DNA of 64,000 nucleotides from Thioalkalivibrio paradoxus ARh 1 (GTDB taxonomy: Bacteria > Pseudomonadota > Gammaproteobacteria > Ectothiorhodospirales > Ectothiorhodospiraceae), in NCBI RefSeq assembly GCF_000227685.2, contig NZ_CP007029.1:2144501-2208500 (forward strand). Direction: 5' to 3'. Position 1 is the first letter of the stretch; every line of letters starts with the position of its first letter. A program made the translations under genes and the position numbers. Shown in pieces: positions 1 through 10,580 of this stretch. Below the pieces are notes generated by a model. The model did no database searches, had not been told where the DNA came from, and saw only the letters and a list, made by a program, of their open reading frames with translations.

Positions 1-1
1 G

Positions 2-499
2 TACGAAGCAGAACAGTTGGCCCTGTCGGACGATGACCGCCTCGGGACCGGGAACCGCGCGCAGACCCGAGTGCGCATCGACGAGTTCACGCTGCTGACC
101 CCCCAACCCATGTCGGAAGGCGACGACCTGGTCGTGCGCTGGAGCACGGACACGGATCCCGATGTGCGCTACCACGTGTCCGTGTCGCTGAAACTCGATT
201 CGGGCCGCGGACTGGCCGTGGTCGGAACCCAGTTCCGCGGCGATGCACCCTGCCAGGGACCGCAGCAAGGCACGCTGGCCTTCCCGTCGGTGCCGCTGTT
301 GGGCGGGATCTACAGTCTGCAGCTCCGCGTCTGGGACGACGAAGCGCTGATCGAGATCGATGAACGCTATATCGACAACGTCGTGGTCCGACGCAGTGAT
401 GCCCAACTCGGTATCATGCGCCTGCCCTATCACTGGCGAGTCGAACCGGGGAAATCAGGGGCACCCGTGCCACCGGCTGCGCCGAGTCCGAACGAATGA
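2..499 (+). CDS. wzt: Wzt C-terminal domain (polysaccharide ABC exporter ATPase), 5' truncated
   Basis: The reading frame is open from the left window edge, so this is the tail of a longer gene. The visible 165 codons form a beta-rich domain that resembles the Wzt C-terminal carbohydrate-binding module: 'FPSVPLLGGIYSLQLRVWD' is typical of its later strands and 'GIMRLPYHWRV' of its end. In this family the domain binds the modified non-reducing end of an O-polysaccharide before export by Wzm/Wzt. The nucleotide-binding domain with Walker motifs would lie to the left, outside the window. The stop overlaps the next start (ATGA, 496-499), so it is translationally coupled to the acyltransferase that follows. 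The only Wzm in the window lies on the other strand 26 kb away; whether they pair cannot be decided here. Confidence 0.8.
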   Translation, partial: YEAEQLALSDDDRLGTGNRAQTRVRIDEFTLLTPQPMSEGDDLVVRWSTDTDPDVRYHVSVSLKLDSGRGLAVVGTQFRGDAPCQGPQQGTLAFPSVPLLGGIYSLQLRVWDDEALIEIDERYIDNVVVRRSDAQLGIMRLPYHWRVEPGKSGAPVPPAAPSPNE

Positions 500-1470
500 A
501 CGCGCCTTCCGCTGCGAACCTTGTCGACGCATCGGTAGCTGCCAGGCGGCGGCTGCACTTTCGACAGGCTCACCCCGAAGACGTACCGGCACTCTGCCAA
601 CTCTTCACGACGGTATTTGGCGCGCCGATGCCCTCCGCACTCTGGCGTTGGAAATACCGGCGTTCAGCCGCACTGGACGCGATCAACGTCGTCGGCTGCA
701 CCGACGACGGCGAGATCCAAGCCCATATGGGCGCACAGGTCTACCGCGACGACTGGGTGCATGGGTCAGTCTCGCCCTGGATTCACGGGTGCGACGTGAT
801 GGTGCACCCGGCGATGCGCGGTTCGCCTTCGCTGGGCGGCGCCTACGGCGGGATCGTGCGTGCGCTGCAGAATGCGATCGATGCGCGATATCCGGGCGGT
901 TTCTGCTTCGGCTTTCCTGGAGAACGGCCGTTTCGGCTCGGCGAACGACTGGATTTCTACCGCCCGCTGCACCGAATGGCGCTCGCACAGCGCAATTGCG
1001 AAGGCATCTCGCCCTCGCGCGGGCTGTGGCCACGGCTGAAGCGACTGCCGGCAACGGAGGAACTCGCAGACCTGAACGGGCGCAGCACGATTCACGGCAT
1101 CCGGCGCAGTGCCGAATACCTCCACTGGAGGTATGACTCGCATCCCGCCCGCACCTACGGAACCTGGGTATGGCGAACCGGCTGGCGGCGTTTCGAGGGG
1201 TTCGTGGTCGAAGAGGGAGCGGACCACTGGACCGTGGTTGACGTGCTGGGTGCCGCAGCCCCGGATCGCGCGGCGCTGGACCGCCTGGCATCGCCGGCGC
1301 GCCACGCGGGCCGGCAGGCGCTGCGCTGGGACGCCGACTGGACTCCGAACGGCGTTCGGGGCGCAGAGGTACGACCCACCGGCATCGTCTGCGTCTGGAT
1401 CCGTACGCCCGAGGGGCGCTGCGAGACGCCCGCGCCGCGCTTCCGCCCTGGCGATACCGACGTATTCTGA
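496..1470 (+). CDS. GNAT-family N-acyltransferase of polysaccharide operon
   Basis: A 324-residue soluble protein. Residues about 20-150 read as a GNAT fold: 'LHFRQAHPEDVPALCQLF' starts with the usual beta strand and helix, and 'HGCDVMVHPAMRGSPSLGG' matches the strand 4 / acyl-CoA pyrophosphate loop region. The second half (about 190-300) contains 'YLHWRYDSHPARTYGTW', common in large acyltransferases of surface-polysaccharide clusters. It probably transfers an acyl group to an amino sugar or other donor; the substrate cannot be read from sequence. The start overlaps the wzt stop by 4 bp, and the glycosyltransferase start follows after 14 bases, so it belongs to the same operon. Confidence 0.75.
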   Translation: MNAPSAANLVDASVAARRRLHFRQAHPEDVPALCQLFTTVFGAPMPSALWRWKYRRSAALDAINVVGCTDDGEIQAHMGAQVYRDDWVHGSVSPWIHGCDVMVHPAMRGSPSLGGAYGGIVRALQNAIDARYPGGFCFGFPGERPFRLGERLDFYRPLHRMALAQRNCEGISPSRGLWPRLKRLPATEELADLNGRSTIHGIRRSAEYLHWRYDSHPARTYGTWVWRTGWRRFEGFVVEEGADHWTVVDVLGAAAPDRAALDRLASPARHAGRQALRWDADWTPNGVRGAEVRPTGIVCVWIRTPEGRCETPAPRFRPGDTDVF

Positions 1471-1484
1471 CGGGCCCGGGAACC

Positions 1485-2675
1485 ATGGAGTCGGCAACGC
1501 CCCGGCGCAACCGGGTTCTCCTGGTCGTTCATCTCGCCGCGACCTTCGGCGGGGCCGAGCGAACGACGCTGAACGTACTGAACGGTCTCGGGCGTGCAGA
1601 CTTCACCGAGGTCGTGGTGCTGGCGCCGCGCGGGATGCATGCGCACTGGAGCAAGGCGGCCGACCGCATCATCGACGCCGACCCACTGGAAATGGCCGGC
1701 TGGTTCAGATCCCCACGACGTCTCAGGCACGACGCCAACCGCCTTGCGGTCGTGATCCGTACGATTGGTGCGGACGTGGTGCTGGGCATGATGCACTACA
1801 TGGCTGCGGTGGCCGAGCAGGCAGTGCGCCGGCACCGGCTACCGGCGCGTGTCATTGGCAGCTTCCGTGGGCCCGTTTTCGAGCACCTGCGGGCGTACGA
1901 GCCAAACCTCCCGCGGCGCTGGTGGATCCGCTGGCAACTGCGCCGGTCCGCACGGGGAATGTTCTCGATCACCGTTCCGGGTTCCGGAACCCGGGACGAG
2001 TTGTTGCGCCACGGCGTTGGCAGACCATCGCAGCTGCAGGTGATCCCCAACGGCATCGACCGGCACCGTTCCGAGCGCGCGGGGCAAGGCCCGCTCGAAC
2101 TGCCGGCTGGCGTCGTGCCGGGGCAGTTTGTCCTGGCGCTGGGGCGGCTATCCGCTGAAAAGCGTTTCGAGGACCTGGTCTCGGCATATGCGCTCAGCAA
2201 CGTCCCCTGGCCGCTGGTGGTCGTCGGCGAGGGCCCCGAACGCAACTCACTCGCGCGCCAGGCTAGCGCGCTGGGCATCGCCGACCGCGTTCATTTTGCC
2301 GGTGCCACGAATACGCCCGAGCGCTGGATGTCGCGCGCAGGCGTCTTCATCCACACCTGCCGCTACGAGGGCTTCGGGTACACTTTGCTGGAGGCGGCCG
2401 CGCTTGGGATCCCGGTGATCGCCACGGATTGCCCGTTCGGGCCGCGCGAAGTGCTGGGCGAGGCAGGGTTGCTGGTGGCGCCCGATGACCCGCACGCGCT
2501 GGCCACTGCTATCTGCCAACTGGTCGAGGATCCCCCAAGACGTGCGCACATGTCCCGCGCCAGCCGCGACCGCGCCGACTGTTTCTCGCTTACCAGAAGC
2601 CAGGCCGCCCACGCCACCCTGTTGCGGGCAGCACTAGACGACGCTCCTCCAAGCGGCGACCGAGCCCGTCCGTGA
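1485..2675 (+). CDS. Glycosyltransferase family 4
   Basis: A 396-residue GT-B glycosyltransferase. The N-terminal half begins with 'HLAATFGGAERTTLNVLNGL', the acceptor-side glycine loop. The C-terminal half has 'LGRLSAEKRFEDLV' near residue 221 and the EX7E-type donor site 'CRYEGFGYTLLEAAALG' near residue 292, followed by 'DCPFGPREVLGEAGLLV'. These are classic GT4 marks; the family retains anomeric configuration using nucleotide sugars. It is likely a cytoplasmic enzyme extending a lipid-linked glycan. The stop overlaps the next gene's GTG start (GTGA, 2672-2675). Donor and acceptor are unknown. Confidence 0.88.
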   Translation: MESATPRRNRVLLVVHLAATFGGAERTTLNVLNGLGRADFTEVVVLAPRGMHAHWSKAADRIIDADPLEMAGWFRSPRRLRHDANRLAVVIRTIGADVVLGMMHYMAAVAEQAVRRHRLPARVIGSFRGPVFEHLRAYEPNLPRRWWIRWQLRRSARGMFSITVPGSGTRDELLRHGVGRPSQLQVIPNGIDRHRSERAGQGPLELPAGVVPGQFVLALGRLSAEKRFEDLVSAYALSNVPWPLVVVGEGPERNSLARQASALGIADRVHFAGATNTPERWMSRAGVFIHTCRYEGFGYTLLEAAALGIPVIATDCPFGPREVLGEAGLLVAPDDPHALATAICQLVEDPPRRAHMSRASRDRADCFSLTRSQAAHATLLRAALDDAPPSGDRARP

Positions 2676-3637
2676 AACCGATCCTGAGCGAACCCGATTA
2701 CCTTCCGTTCCAACCCGGACATCTGCCGGACGGGCCCTGGCTGGTGCTGGCACCCCATCCTGACGACGAGACCTTCGGCATGGGCGGCGCGCTGGCCCTG
2801 GCCAGAGGCAACGGCCAAGCGGTGCGGGTGCTGGTGCTCACGGACGGGGCCTGCGGAGGCGAGGGCGCCGACCTGGTGCATCGGCGGGAATCGGAAACCC
2901 GCGCGGCCGTGGCGCTGCTGGGGGGAGCTGAGATCGAATTCTGGCGGGTTCCCGACCGCGGCCTTGAAGTAACCGAGGATCTGGTCCAGAAACTGGCGTC
3001 CCTGCTCTCGGCACAAGCCTACCGCGCGGTCTTCTTTCCGCACCCGGGAGAGCCGCATCCGGATCATCGGGCTTGCGCGGGGCTTGCGTGGGCCGCATTG
3101 CGCGCGAGCGGTTGCGATGCGGAGGCCTGGAGCTACGAGATCAGCGTTCAAGGGCTGGCCAGCACCCTGGTGGACATCACGCCGGTGACCCAACACAAGG
3201 CCGCAGCCATGGCCTGCTACATGTCCCAGCACGACCAGAACGCGTACCAGGAGAGGATCCTGGGCCTGAACGCCTGCAGGGCCTGGTCGTTGCCGCTCGC
3301 GGTCTCACACGCCGAGGCATTCTTTCACTGGGCGTCGGGCCGGGAAGGGCTGTTGGTCGACGCCTGGACCGAGCAATTACAGCCGCGCCTGGCTCCTGCA
3401 GCGATCGGGGAAGGCCTGCGCGGCACCACATCGACAACGGAGCGCCTGCGTGCCTGCGAAACCGAGTGTCGCCAACTGCGCGCACGCGCAAACGCACTCG
3501 AGGCACGGGTAGCGGCATACGAGGAACAGCTGCACGCGATGCTCCACTCCCGATCCTGGCGCATGACCGGGGCGCTACGAGCAATTTCGGGGCTGCTGCG
3601 GCGCCTGCGCCGGCAGCGCAAAGCGACGTCCGAATAA
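2672..3637 (+). CDS. PIG-L (LmbE-like) deacetylase with C-terminal coiled coil
   Basis: A 321-residue protein. The zinc-site motif 'APHPDDETFGMGG' lies near residue 26 and the second metal-ligand motif 'HPGEPHPDHRACAG' near residue 125, as in PIG-L/LmbE N-acetyl-sugar deacetylases. Residues about 250-290 are rich in Arg, Glu and Ala with heptad-like spacing and look like a coiled coil. The end 'SRSWRMTGALRAI' followed by a basic tail recalls the S-x-SWR-x-T-x-PLR tails found on many glycosyltransferases and methyltransferases of O-antigen loci. It probably deacetylates a sugar-nucleotide or lipid-linked GlcNAc-type substrate. The GTG start overlaps the previous stop. It is the last gene of the operon and converges on malQ. 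Confidence 0.85.
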   Translation: MKPILSEPDYLPFQPGHLPDGPWLVLAPHPDDETFGMGGALALARGNGQAVRVLVLTDGACGGEGADLVHRRESETRAAVALLGGAEIEFWRVPDRGLEVTEDLVQKLASLLSAQAYRAVFFPHPGEPHPDHRACAGLAWAALRASGCDAEAWSYEISVQGLASTLVDITPVTQHKAAAMACYMSQHDQNAYQERILGLNACRAWSLPLAVSHAEAFFHWASGREGLLVDAWTEQLQPRLAPAAIGEGLRGTTSTTERLRACETECRQLRARANALEARVAAYEEQLHAMLHSRSWRMTGALRAISGLLRRLRRQRKATSE

Positions 3638-3743
3638 ATCGTTCCTCGAGGTTTCCTGAGCCTGCCCGCATCAAGCGGCCCCTCAGCGCCGGCCCCACGC
3701 AGGCACCAAGCCCGAACGTTGACTCGTCTGGCCACTCCCGGTC

Positions 3744-5234
3744 TTACCGCACCCCAGCACCCGCCGGCACCCGCCCGGCTTCCTCGTTCATTTGGCGCAG
3801 TTCCTCCGCACGCCCGTCCGGCACCTGCGACCAGTCGAACCGCCAGGCCCAGTTGCCGTCGCTCGTTCCCGGTGTGTTCATCCGATGGCGGCCATCCAGG
3901 GCCAGCGCATCCTGCATCGGAATGATCGCGACCTGCGCCGGCGAGGCCAGAGCCGCACGCACCAGCGGCCAGGGCATCGGCTCGGCCGGATCGCCCAGCA
4001 CCGCGAGTACATGCGCGCGGCGCTCCGGCTCCAGCGCTTCGAACCAGCCGACGGTGGTGTCGTTGTCGTGCGTGCCGGTGTAGACGACCCCGCATTGCAC
4101 ATGGTTCTGCGGCAAATAGGGGTTGTCGTCGCCGCCGTCGAACGCGAACTGCAGGATCATCATTCCGGGCAGGCCGAAGCGGTCCCGCAATGCGGTGACC
4201 TCGGGCGTGATCACCCCCAGGTCCTCGGCCAGCAGCGGCAGCTCGCCAAAGCGCTCGAGCAGCGCCTCGAAAAAGTCGGCACCCGGTCCGGGCTCCCAGC
4301 GACCCGCGATCGCGGTCGGCTCACTGGCCGGGATCGACCAGTAGGCTTCGAAGCCCCGGAAATGATCGATCCGCAGCGCGTCGACGCCGGCCAGCGCCCA
4401 CTCGATCCGCCGCAGCCACCATGAATACCCCGCCTCTTTCATCCGGTCCCAGCGGAATTGCGGGTTGCCCCAACGCTGGCCGGTCTCCGAGAAGTAATCG
4501 GGCGGCACACCGGTCACGGTGTTCGGCTGCCCTTCGGCATCGAGATCGAAGTCCTCCGGATGCGCCCAGACATCGGCGGAATCGTGCGCGACGAAGATCG
4601 GCATGTCGCCGAGCAACAACACATCCTGCGCGTTAGCGTATTCGCGCAGCGCCCGCCATTGCCGAAAGAACACGAACTGGCCGAACCTCACCGCGTCCAG
4701 TGCCTCGGACATCTCTGCCCGGATTTGCTCCAGCCGGCCACCCGCGCGGTCGCGCAACGCATCCGGCCACTGCCACCAGGGCCGATGGCCCTCGAGGCGC
4801 TTGATCACGACGAACAGCGCAAAGTCGTCCAGCCAGTCAGCCTGGTCTTGGCAGAACTGCAAGTAGTCCCGCCAGTCGTCGCCGCCATCGGCCGCCAGCG
4901 CCGCCCTTGCCTCCGACAACGCCTGCCCCAACGGCCAGCGCTCCGATCCGGACGGCAGCCACCCAGCGTCGACCAGCAGATCCGGGTCGATCAGCCGCGT
5001 ATCGCCCGCAAAGGCCGAGATGCACGCGTAGGGGGAGCCGCCCTGTTGCGGCGGATTGACCGGAAGGATCTGCCAGACGCTGAATCCGGCGCTCACCATC
5101 CAATCGAGAAACCGCCGCGCCTCAGTGCCCAGCCGTCCGACCGGACCCGGTCCGGGCAACGACGTGGGGTGCAGCAGAATGCCCGATCTGCGCTTCTCGA
5201 GCAGTCGATTGGCCGGCGCGTCGGACACGCTCAC
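3744..5234 (-). CDS. malQ: 4-alpha-glucanotransferase (amylomaltase, GH77)
   Basis: Transfers alpha-1,4-glucan segments between maltodextrins in the cytoplasm. The 496-residue length is normal for the family. The GH77 catalytic residues are visible: nucleophile Asp in 'DALRIDHFRGFEAYW' (about residue 286), acid/base Glu in 'LLAEDLGVITPEV' (about 335), and the transition-state Asp in 'GTHDNDTTVGWF' (about 390). 'GGSPYACISAFAGD' near the N-terminus is also typical. The frame is open further upstream, but the GTG at 5234 overlaps the stop of the GH57 gene (GTGA) and begins just before conserved sequence, so it is preferred. It is the last gene of the glgC-GH57-malQ operon. Confidence 0.93.
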   Translation of the reverse strand: MSVSDAPANRLLEKRRSGILLHPTSLPGPGPVGRLGTEARRFLDWMVSAGFSVWQILPVNPPQQGGSPYACISAFAGDTRLIDPDLLVDAGWLPSGSERWPLGQALSEARAALAADGGDDWRDYLQFCQDQADWLDDFALFVVIKRLEGHRPWWQWPDALRDRAGGRLEQIRAEMSEALDAVRFGQFVFFRQWRALREYANAQDVLLLGDMPIFVAHDSADVWAHPEDFDLDAEGQPNTVTGVPPDYFSETGQRWGNPQFRWDRMKEAGYSWWLRRIEWALAGVDALRIDHFRGFEAYWSIPASEPTAIAGRWEPGPGADFFEALLERFGELPLLAEDLGVITPEVTALRDRFGLPGMMILQFAFDGGDDNPYLPQNHVQCGVVYTGTHDNDTTVGWFEALEPERRAHVLAVLGDPAEPMPWPLVRAALASPAQVAIIPMQDALALDGRHRMNTPGTSDGNWAWRFDWSQVPDGRAEELRQMNEEAGRVPAGAGVR

Positions 5235-6973
5235 GAGTGCGCCTGCCCGCGCCGCATCGTACCGCCCGCATCGGGCTCGCCGCCGCCGGTGGAGAGCACA
5301 AGCGACAGCGCCGGCGGCACCGCGAGCCCGGCACGCCGGTACAGCGCGGCCAGATGCTGCCGGTAGAGCAGTTCGAAATCGCTGACCGACCCGGCCGGAT
5401 TGTAGGCACCGAACCACCAGCACCAGTCCGACCCCTCGCAAACCGCCAACTGCTCGGCCAGGGCATCGCTGTTCAGTTCGGGATGCTGGCACAGCGCGGT
5501 ATCGACCGCCTGCTTCGCCTCGATCAGCCGGTCCCAGCCGGCATTCTTGTCGGGGTCGCCGATCCAGGTGGAGAAGGTGCCATAGACCCAGCTGCCGGCC
5601 ACCACAGACGGCAGTTCCGCAGCCTGTTCGGCACCGCTGGCGTACACGTCGGAAAAGGTACGCAAGCGGATTCGGGGATGTTTCGACAGGCGGGCATACA
5701 AGCCGTCGAGAAAATGAAAGCCGTTGTCGGGGTAGTACTCCCAGGCGTTTTCGCCATCGAGGATGACCGTGACCACCCCGCCGACAGGCGGTGCATCGAC
5801 GATGTTCTCGAGATGGTGAACGAAATCCTCGACCGCGTCATCGGCATGCCAATCGGCATAACGGAAACCGATCGCATCGGACAGCCCGTCGTCGCGGAAG
5901 AACACGAGCATCTCGGTGCCCTCCAGCCGATACGGGCGATGCAACCAGCCATCGCGCGGACCCTTGTCGGCGCCCGGGAGGGCCGCGAGGCTGTTCGCCA
6001 GCACCGTTTGCCCGCTCGCGGTCCAGGTCAGCCCGTACTCGTCGAGCAGTCTTAACGCCGCGGTGCTGACGCTGCCCTCGGAAGGCCAGCACCCGGCCGG
6101 GGCCAATCCGAAATGCTTGCGGAACACGTCGATCCCGCGTTCGATGTGCCAGCGCAGGCGTTCCTCGCCGCCCGGGTACTCCAGATACTGCGGCAGCCAG
6201 ATGTCGGGCATCGCTTCGCGCGCGGACTCGATATCGAGCAGCAACGGCATGATCGGGTGCGCATAGGGCGTGAACGACAGCTCGACCTGCCCCTGCTCGG
6301 CCAGCCGGCGATAGCGCGGGATGATGCCGGCGATCACCTCGCCGATCAGCTGCAGCAGTTCGCGCCGGATGCCCGGATCGAACCCCTGTTCGCGCTCAAG
6401 CCAGTGCTGCACCTGCGGCCGCTCGCGCCGCACGGTCGCGCCGAGCCAGGCCAGGTGGTAGCAGGTTGCCAGATCCAGGAAGAAACCCGCATCCAGGTGT
6501 CGCAGCAGCACGGGATCTTCCAGTGCGCGTTGCGCGATGTCGGCCAATGCCCGGTACAGCGGAATCGGTTCGATCATCCGCGGCGCATGGGCCCGCAGGC
6601 AGACACGGATGATCTCGGCGCGGGCCGCCGCATCGTCGGGGACGGCATCCGCGGCCAGCAGCGCCAGCACCGGATCGGGGATCGGCTCTCCGTGATCGAG
6701 ATGGTCCCGGATGCGCCGCGCGTAGTCGTCGATCTGTTCGAGCAGAATCGGCGCGAAGTTCACCACCACGCGGGCGTCGGATGCCGCCTCGAGATGCGCG
6801 GCCATGTCCGAATAGTCCTTGATGGCGTGGAGATAGGTCCAGGGCAGTGCGTAGACGTTCCGTTCCCGCTCGAAATACTGGGGCTGATGCATGTGCCAGC
6901 ACAGCACCACGTCGAGCTGCGCGTCCGTCTCCCCACCGCCCACCTCGGGTGCCGCCGGCACCTCAGCGGACAT
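5231..6973 (-). CDS. Glycoside hydrolase family 57 enzyme
   Basis: A 580-residue alpha-glucan-active enzyme. The GH57 N-terminal motif '[13 protein letters not shown]' is near residue 26. '[11 protein letters not shown]' near residue 297 carries the presumed nucleophile Glu, and '[17 protein letters not shown]' near residue 357 the presumed acid/base Asp. '[15 protein letters not shown]' near 405 is also conserved in the family. No signal peptide is seen, so it should act in the cytoplasm on glycogen or maltodextrins. The ATG at 6973 overlaps the end of glgC by 11 bp, and its stop overlaps malQ. GH57 members include amylases, branching enzymes and 4-alpha-glucanotransferases; the exact activity is not decided by the sequence. 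Confidence 0.88.
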   Translation of the reverse strand: MSAEVPAAPEVGGGETDAQLDVVLCWHMHQPQYFERERNVYALPWTYLHAIKDYSDMAAHLEAASDARVVVNFAPILLEQIDDYARRIRDHLDHGEPIPDPVLALLAADAVPDDAAARAEIIRVCLRAHAPRMIEPIPLYRALADIAQRALEDPVLLRHLDAGFFLDLATCYHLAWLGATVRRERPQVQHWLEREQGFDPGIRRELLQLIGEVIAGIIPRYRRLAEQGQVELSFTPYAHPIMPLLLDIESAREAMPDIWLPQYLEYPGGEERLRWHIERGIDVFRKHFGLAPAGCWPSEGSVSTAALRLLDEYGLTWTASGQTVLANSLAALPGADKGPRDGWLHRPYRLEGTEMLVFFRDDGLSDAIGFRYADWHADDAVEDFVHHLENIVDAPPVGGVVTVILDGENAWEYYPDNGFHFLDGLYARLSKHPRIRLRTFSDVYASGAEQAAELPSVVAGSWVYGTFSTWIGDPDKNAGWDRLIEAKQAVDTALCQHPELNSDALAEQLAVCEGSDWCWWFGAYNPAGSVSDFELLYRQHLAALYRRAGLAVPPALSLVLSTGGGEPDAGGTMRRGQAHS

Positions 6974-8228
6974 AACGCGACACTTGCCCGAGCATTTCCG
7001 GCGTCACGACCCGCACCCCGCCCGGCGAGATATAGAAACGGCGCGCGTCCTCCTCGTCGCTGACACCGATCTCCGTGTGGTCGGGAATGCGGCAGCCCTT
7101 GTCGATCACGCAGCGCTGGATGCGGCAGCCTTCGCCGACATGCACGCTGGGCAGCACGACCGAGTCCTGCACGACCGAACCGGTGCCGACCTGCACATCC
7201 GAGAACAACAGCGAGTGGCGCACCGTGCTGCCGGAGATGATGCAGCCACCGGAGACCATCGAGTCGATCGCCATGCCGCGACGGTCGTCGTCGTCGAACA
7301 CGAACTTCGCGGGCGGCCACTGCTCCTGGTAGGTCCAGATCGGCCACTCGCTGTCGTACAGGTTGAGTTCCGGAGTCACGCCGATCAGTTCCAGGTTCGC
7401 CTGCCAGTAGGAGTCGATGGTGCCAACATCGCGCCAGTAGGCCTGAACCCCCTGCTTGCCTTCGCGGAACGGATAGGCCTGCACCCGATAGCGATCGATG
7501 ATGCCCGGAATGATGTCCTTGCCGAAATCGTGACTGGAGCGGCTGTCGTCGGCATCGCGAATCAGGCGCTCGAACAGGAACGCGGTGTTGAACACATAGA
7601 TGCCCATCGACGCCAGCGACGTCCCCGGCTTGCCGGGCATCTCTGGAGGATCGTCGGGCTTCTCCAGGAAATCGGTCACCCGGCCGTCGCCGTCCACCGC
7701 CATCACGCCGAAGGCACGCGCATGGTCGCGGTCCACTTCCAGGCAGCCCACGGTCATGTCGGCGCCGCTCTCGACGTGATAGGCGATCATCTGGCCGTAG
7801 TCCATCTTGTAGATGTGGTCGCCGGCCAGGATCAGCACGTATTCCGGCGCATGCTGGCGAATGATGTCGATGTTCTGGTACACCGCGTCGGCGGTTCCCG
7901 CGTACCAGGAAGTCTCGATCCGCTGCTGCGCCGGGAGCAGCTCGATGAACTCGCCGAATTCACCGCGCAGGAAGCTCCAGCCGCGCTGGACATGCTGAAT
8001 CAGCGAATGCGCCTTGTACTGGGTCAGCACGCCGACCCGGCGAATCCCCGAATTGATGCAGTTGGACAGCGGGAAATCGATGATGCGGAATTTGCCGCCG
8101 AACGGCACCGCGGGCTTCGCCCGCCACAGCGTCAGGTGCTTGAGCCGCGAACCCCGGCCTCCCGCGAGAATCAATGCGAGGGTTTCCCGGGTCAGACGGC
8201 TGACGAAGCGTTGCGGTTGGCGATTCAT
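6963..8228 (-). CDS. glgC: Glucose-1-phosphate adenylyltransferase (ADP-glucose pyrophosphorylase)
   Basis: Makes ADP-glucose from glucose-1-phosphate and ATP, the committed step of bacterial glycogen synthesis. Near the N-terminus '[17 protein letters not shown]' is the nucleotide-binding loop and '[17 protein letters not shown]' the conserved region that follows. '[13 protein letters not shown]' is the metal/sugar-phosphate region. The C-terminal third holds hexapeptide-type beta-helix sequence ('[16 protein letters not shown]'). The ATG at 8228 gives 421 residues, close to the usual length; an upstream in-frame ATG at 8273 would add an unconserved extension. It is the first gene of the minus-strand operon and is divergent from glgB with 108 bp between starts. 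Confidence 0.95.
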   Translation of the reverse strand: MNRQPQRFVSRLTRETLALILAGGRGSRLKHLTLWRAKPAVPFGGKFRIIDFPLSNCINSGIRRVGVLTQYKAHSLIQHVQRGWSFLRGEFGEFIELLPAQQRIETSWYAGTADAVYQNIDIIRQHAPEYVLILAGDHIYKMDYGQMIAYHVESGADMTVGCLEVDRDHARAFGVMAVDGDGRVTDFLEKPDDPPEMPGKPGTSLASMGIYVFNTAFLFERLIRDADDSRSSHDFGKDIIPGIIDRYRVQAYPFREGKQGVQAYWRDVGTIDSYWQANLELIGVTPELNLYDSEWPIWTYQEQWPPAKFVFDDDDRRGMAIDSMVSGGCIISGSTVRHSLLFSDVQVGTGSVVQDSVVLPSVHVGEGCRIQRCVIDKGCRIPDHTEIGVSDEEDARRFYISPGGVRVVTPEMLGQVSRYVR

Positions 8229-8336
8229 ACGGTAACCCTTGCGTCCTTTGGTTGTATCATTGCCCGCACCCAACTGGACCGGGTCATCAGTCTACCGGTA
8301 TCGTCGTTGAAGACCCCCAGGCGAGCGGCCGTCAGT

Positions 8337-10556
8337 ATGACAACAGCCCTGCACAATTGCATCCGTCCTTCCGGCGATCCGATCGCCCGTCTCGGCACTG
8401 CCCGCTGGCACGATCCGCACGGGCTTCTGGGGCGCCACGCAGTGGACCACCAGACGGTCTGTTGCCGCAGCTTCTTGCCGCGGGCGCGCGAGGCCTGGCT
8501 GCTGTGTGGCGCGGCCGATGCCGGAGCCGCACACCGCGAACCGATGATCCCAAGCCCCGACCTGCCCGGCCTGTTCACCTGGACCGGCCCTCTTGCGGAT
8601 TGCCCCCTGCATCCGACGATCGTCTGGTCGGAGGGTGACGGCCGCACGTTTCAGGCGGTTGACCCCTACAGCTTTGCCCCGAACATTTCCGGGTTCGACC
8701 TGCACCTGTTCGGCGAGGGGCGCCACTGGCACGCTCACCGCATGCTTGGAGCGCACCCGGAACATCGCGACGGCATCGCCGGGGTCCGCTTCGCGGTCTG
8801 GGCGCCGGGCGCGGAGCGCGTCAGTGTCGTCGGCGACTTCAACCACTGGGACGGCCGCTGCCATCCGATGTCGGTGCACGGCGGCAGCGGAGTCTGGGAG
8901 CTGTTCATCCCCGGCCTGCCCGACGGAGCGCTGTACAAGTTCGAAATCCGGAACCGGGAGTCCGGAAACATTTTCGTGAAAAGCGACCCGTACGGCGCAT
9001 TTTTCGAGATACGCCCGAATACCGCGAGCCGCGTCTTCACCAGCCGCGACTATCCGTGGAATGACGACGCCTGGCTGCAGCGGCGCAGCGACCCGCTCGC
9101 GTGGAAGCACCGGCCGATGAGCATCTACGAGGTCCATCTCGGGTCCTGGAAGCGCGGGGACGAAGGGCGCTTTCTCGGCTACCGCGAACTCGCCGACGAG
9201 CTGATTCCCTACGTACGCGACCGCGGGTTCACGCATATCGAACTGCTGCCGGTCACCGAACACCCGTTCGACGGCTCCTGGGGCTACCAGAGCACCGGAT
9301 TCTTCGCGCCCACGTCGAGATTCGGCACGCCCGACGACTTCCGCCATCTGGTCGATGCGGCGCACCGGGCCGGAATCGGGGTATTGCTGGACTGGGTGCC
9401 CGGGCATTTCCCCAAGGACTCATTCGCCCTCGCCCGCTTCGACGGCACCGCCCTCTACGAACACGAGGATCCGCGCAAGGGCGAGCACCGCGACTGGGGC
9501 ACGCTGATCTTCAACTACGGGCGCTCCGAGGTCCGCAACTTCCTGCTGTCCAGCGCGCTGTGCTGGATCGAGGATTTCCACATCGACGGCCTGCGCGTCG
9601 ATGCGGTGGCCTCGATGCTGTACCTCGACTACTCGCGCCAGGCCAACGACTGGATCCCGAACGAATACGGCGGCAACGAAAACCTCGATGCGATCGCCTT
9701 CCTGCGCGAACTCAACCGCACCATCCAGAGCAACCACCCCGGCGTGTTGATGATCGCCGAGGAATCCACCGCCTGGCCCGGCGTCAGCCGGCCGCCGGAC
9801 ACCGGCGGGCTGGGGTTCACGATGAAGTGGAACATGGGCTGGATGCACGACACGCTCGCGTATTTCCGGCTGGACCCGATCCACCGCCAACACCATCACA
9901 ACCAGCTGACCTTCGGGATGCTGTACGCCTACACCGAGAACTTCGTGCTGCCCTTCTCGCACGACGAAGTAGTGCACGGCAAACGCAGCCTGCGGGGCCG
10001 CATGCCGGGCGACGAGGCGCAGCAGCACGCGCAACTGCGGCTGCTGTACGCGTACCAGTGGACCTACCCCGGCAAGAAATTGCTGTTCATGGGGCAGGAA
10101 TTCGGCCAGGGCACCGAGTGGAGCGAGAGCCGCGAACTCGACTGGTATGTCCTGCAGTACCCGCTGCATCAGGGCATGACCACGCTGGTGCGCGACCTGA
10201 ACCGCCTGTACCAGGAGGAGCCTGCGCTGCATGCCCTCGAATTCGAATCCGAGGGCTTCGCCTGGCTGGACTGCGACGACGCCAGCCGTTCGGTGCTCAG
10301 CTATCTGCGGCGCGGAGGCGATTCGCAATGGATCGTCGTGCTGAACCTCACCCCGGTTCCGCGGGAGGACTACGCAATACCCGCGCCTCACGGCGGTCTC
10401 TGGACGGTTCGGCTGAACACCGACTCCGAGTTCTACGGCGGCGGCTCGCGCGGCTCTCGGCAGGCCCGGGCCGAGCCCCAGCCATTGCGCGGCTTCAGCC
10501 ACACCCTGCGCCTCGATCTGCCGCCGCTGGCGGCGCTGATCCTGGCACCAGGGTAG
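8337..10556 (+). CDS. glgB: 1,4-alpha-glucan branching enzyme (GH13)
   Basis: Introduces alpha-1,6 branches into glycogen. The 739-residue length matches the long GlgB form with two N-terminal domains: an N1 region ('[15 protein letters not shown]') then CBM48 ('[19 protein letters not shown]'). Catalytic residues of the barrel are visible: nucleophile Asp in '[15 protein letters not shown]' (about residue 420), acid/base Glu in '[11 protein letters not shown]' (about 475), and Asp in '[14 protein letters not shown]' (about 541). The frame is open upstream to 6891, antisense to glgC, but the ATG at 8337 lies just before the recognisable N1 domain. It is divergent from glgC, so the 108-bp gap should hold both promoters. 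Confidence 0.95.
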   Translation: MTTALHNCIRPSGDPIARLGTARWHDPHGLLGRHAVDHQTVCCRSFLPRAREAWLLCGAADAGAAHREPMIPSPDLPGLFTWTGPLADCPLHPTIVWSEGDGRTFQAVDPYSFAPNISGFDLHLFGEGRHWHAHRMLGAHPEHRDGIAGVRFAVWAPGAERVSVVGDFNHWDGRCHPMSVHGGSGVWELFIPGLPDGALYKFEIRNRESGNIFVKSDPYGAFFEIRPNTASRVFTSRDYPWNDDAWLQRRSDPLAWKHRPMSIYEVHLGSWKRGDEGRFLGYRELADELIPYVRDRGFTHIELLPVTEHPFDGSWGYQSTGFFAPTSRFGTPDDFRHLVDAAHRAGIGVLLDWVPGHFPKDSFALARFDGTALYEHEDPRKGEHRDWGTLIFNYGRSEVRNFLLSSALCWIEDFHIDGLRVDAVASMLYLDYSRQANDWIPNEYGGNENLDAIAFLRELNRTIQSNHPGVLMIAEESTAWPGVSRPPDTGGLGFTMKWNMGWMHDTLAYFRLDPIHRQHHHNQLTFGMLYAYTENFVLPFSHDEVVHGKRSLRGRMPGDEAQQHAQLRLLYAYQWTYPGKKLLFMGQEFGQGTEWSESRELDWYVLQYPLHQGMTTLVRDLNRLYQEEPALHALEFESEGFAWLDCDDASRSVLSYLRRGGDSQWIVVLNLTPVPREDYAIPAPHGGLWTVRLNTDSEFYGGGSRGSRQARAEPQPLRGFSHTLRLDLPPLAALILAPG

Positions 10557-10580
10557 CGTGAAAGAACCCGCGTCGCGTCC

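Noticed and set aside
6891-8336. Long plus-strand open frame continuous with glgB
   Set aside because: It is antisense to glgC and the start of the GH57 gene, both of which carry intact family motifs. GlgB's recognisable domains begin only after 8337; GC-rich codon bias keeps the antisense frame open.
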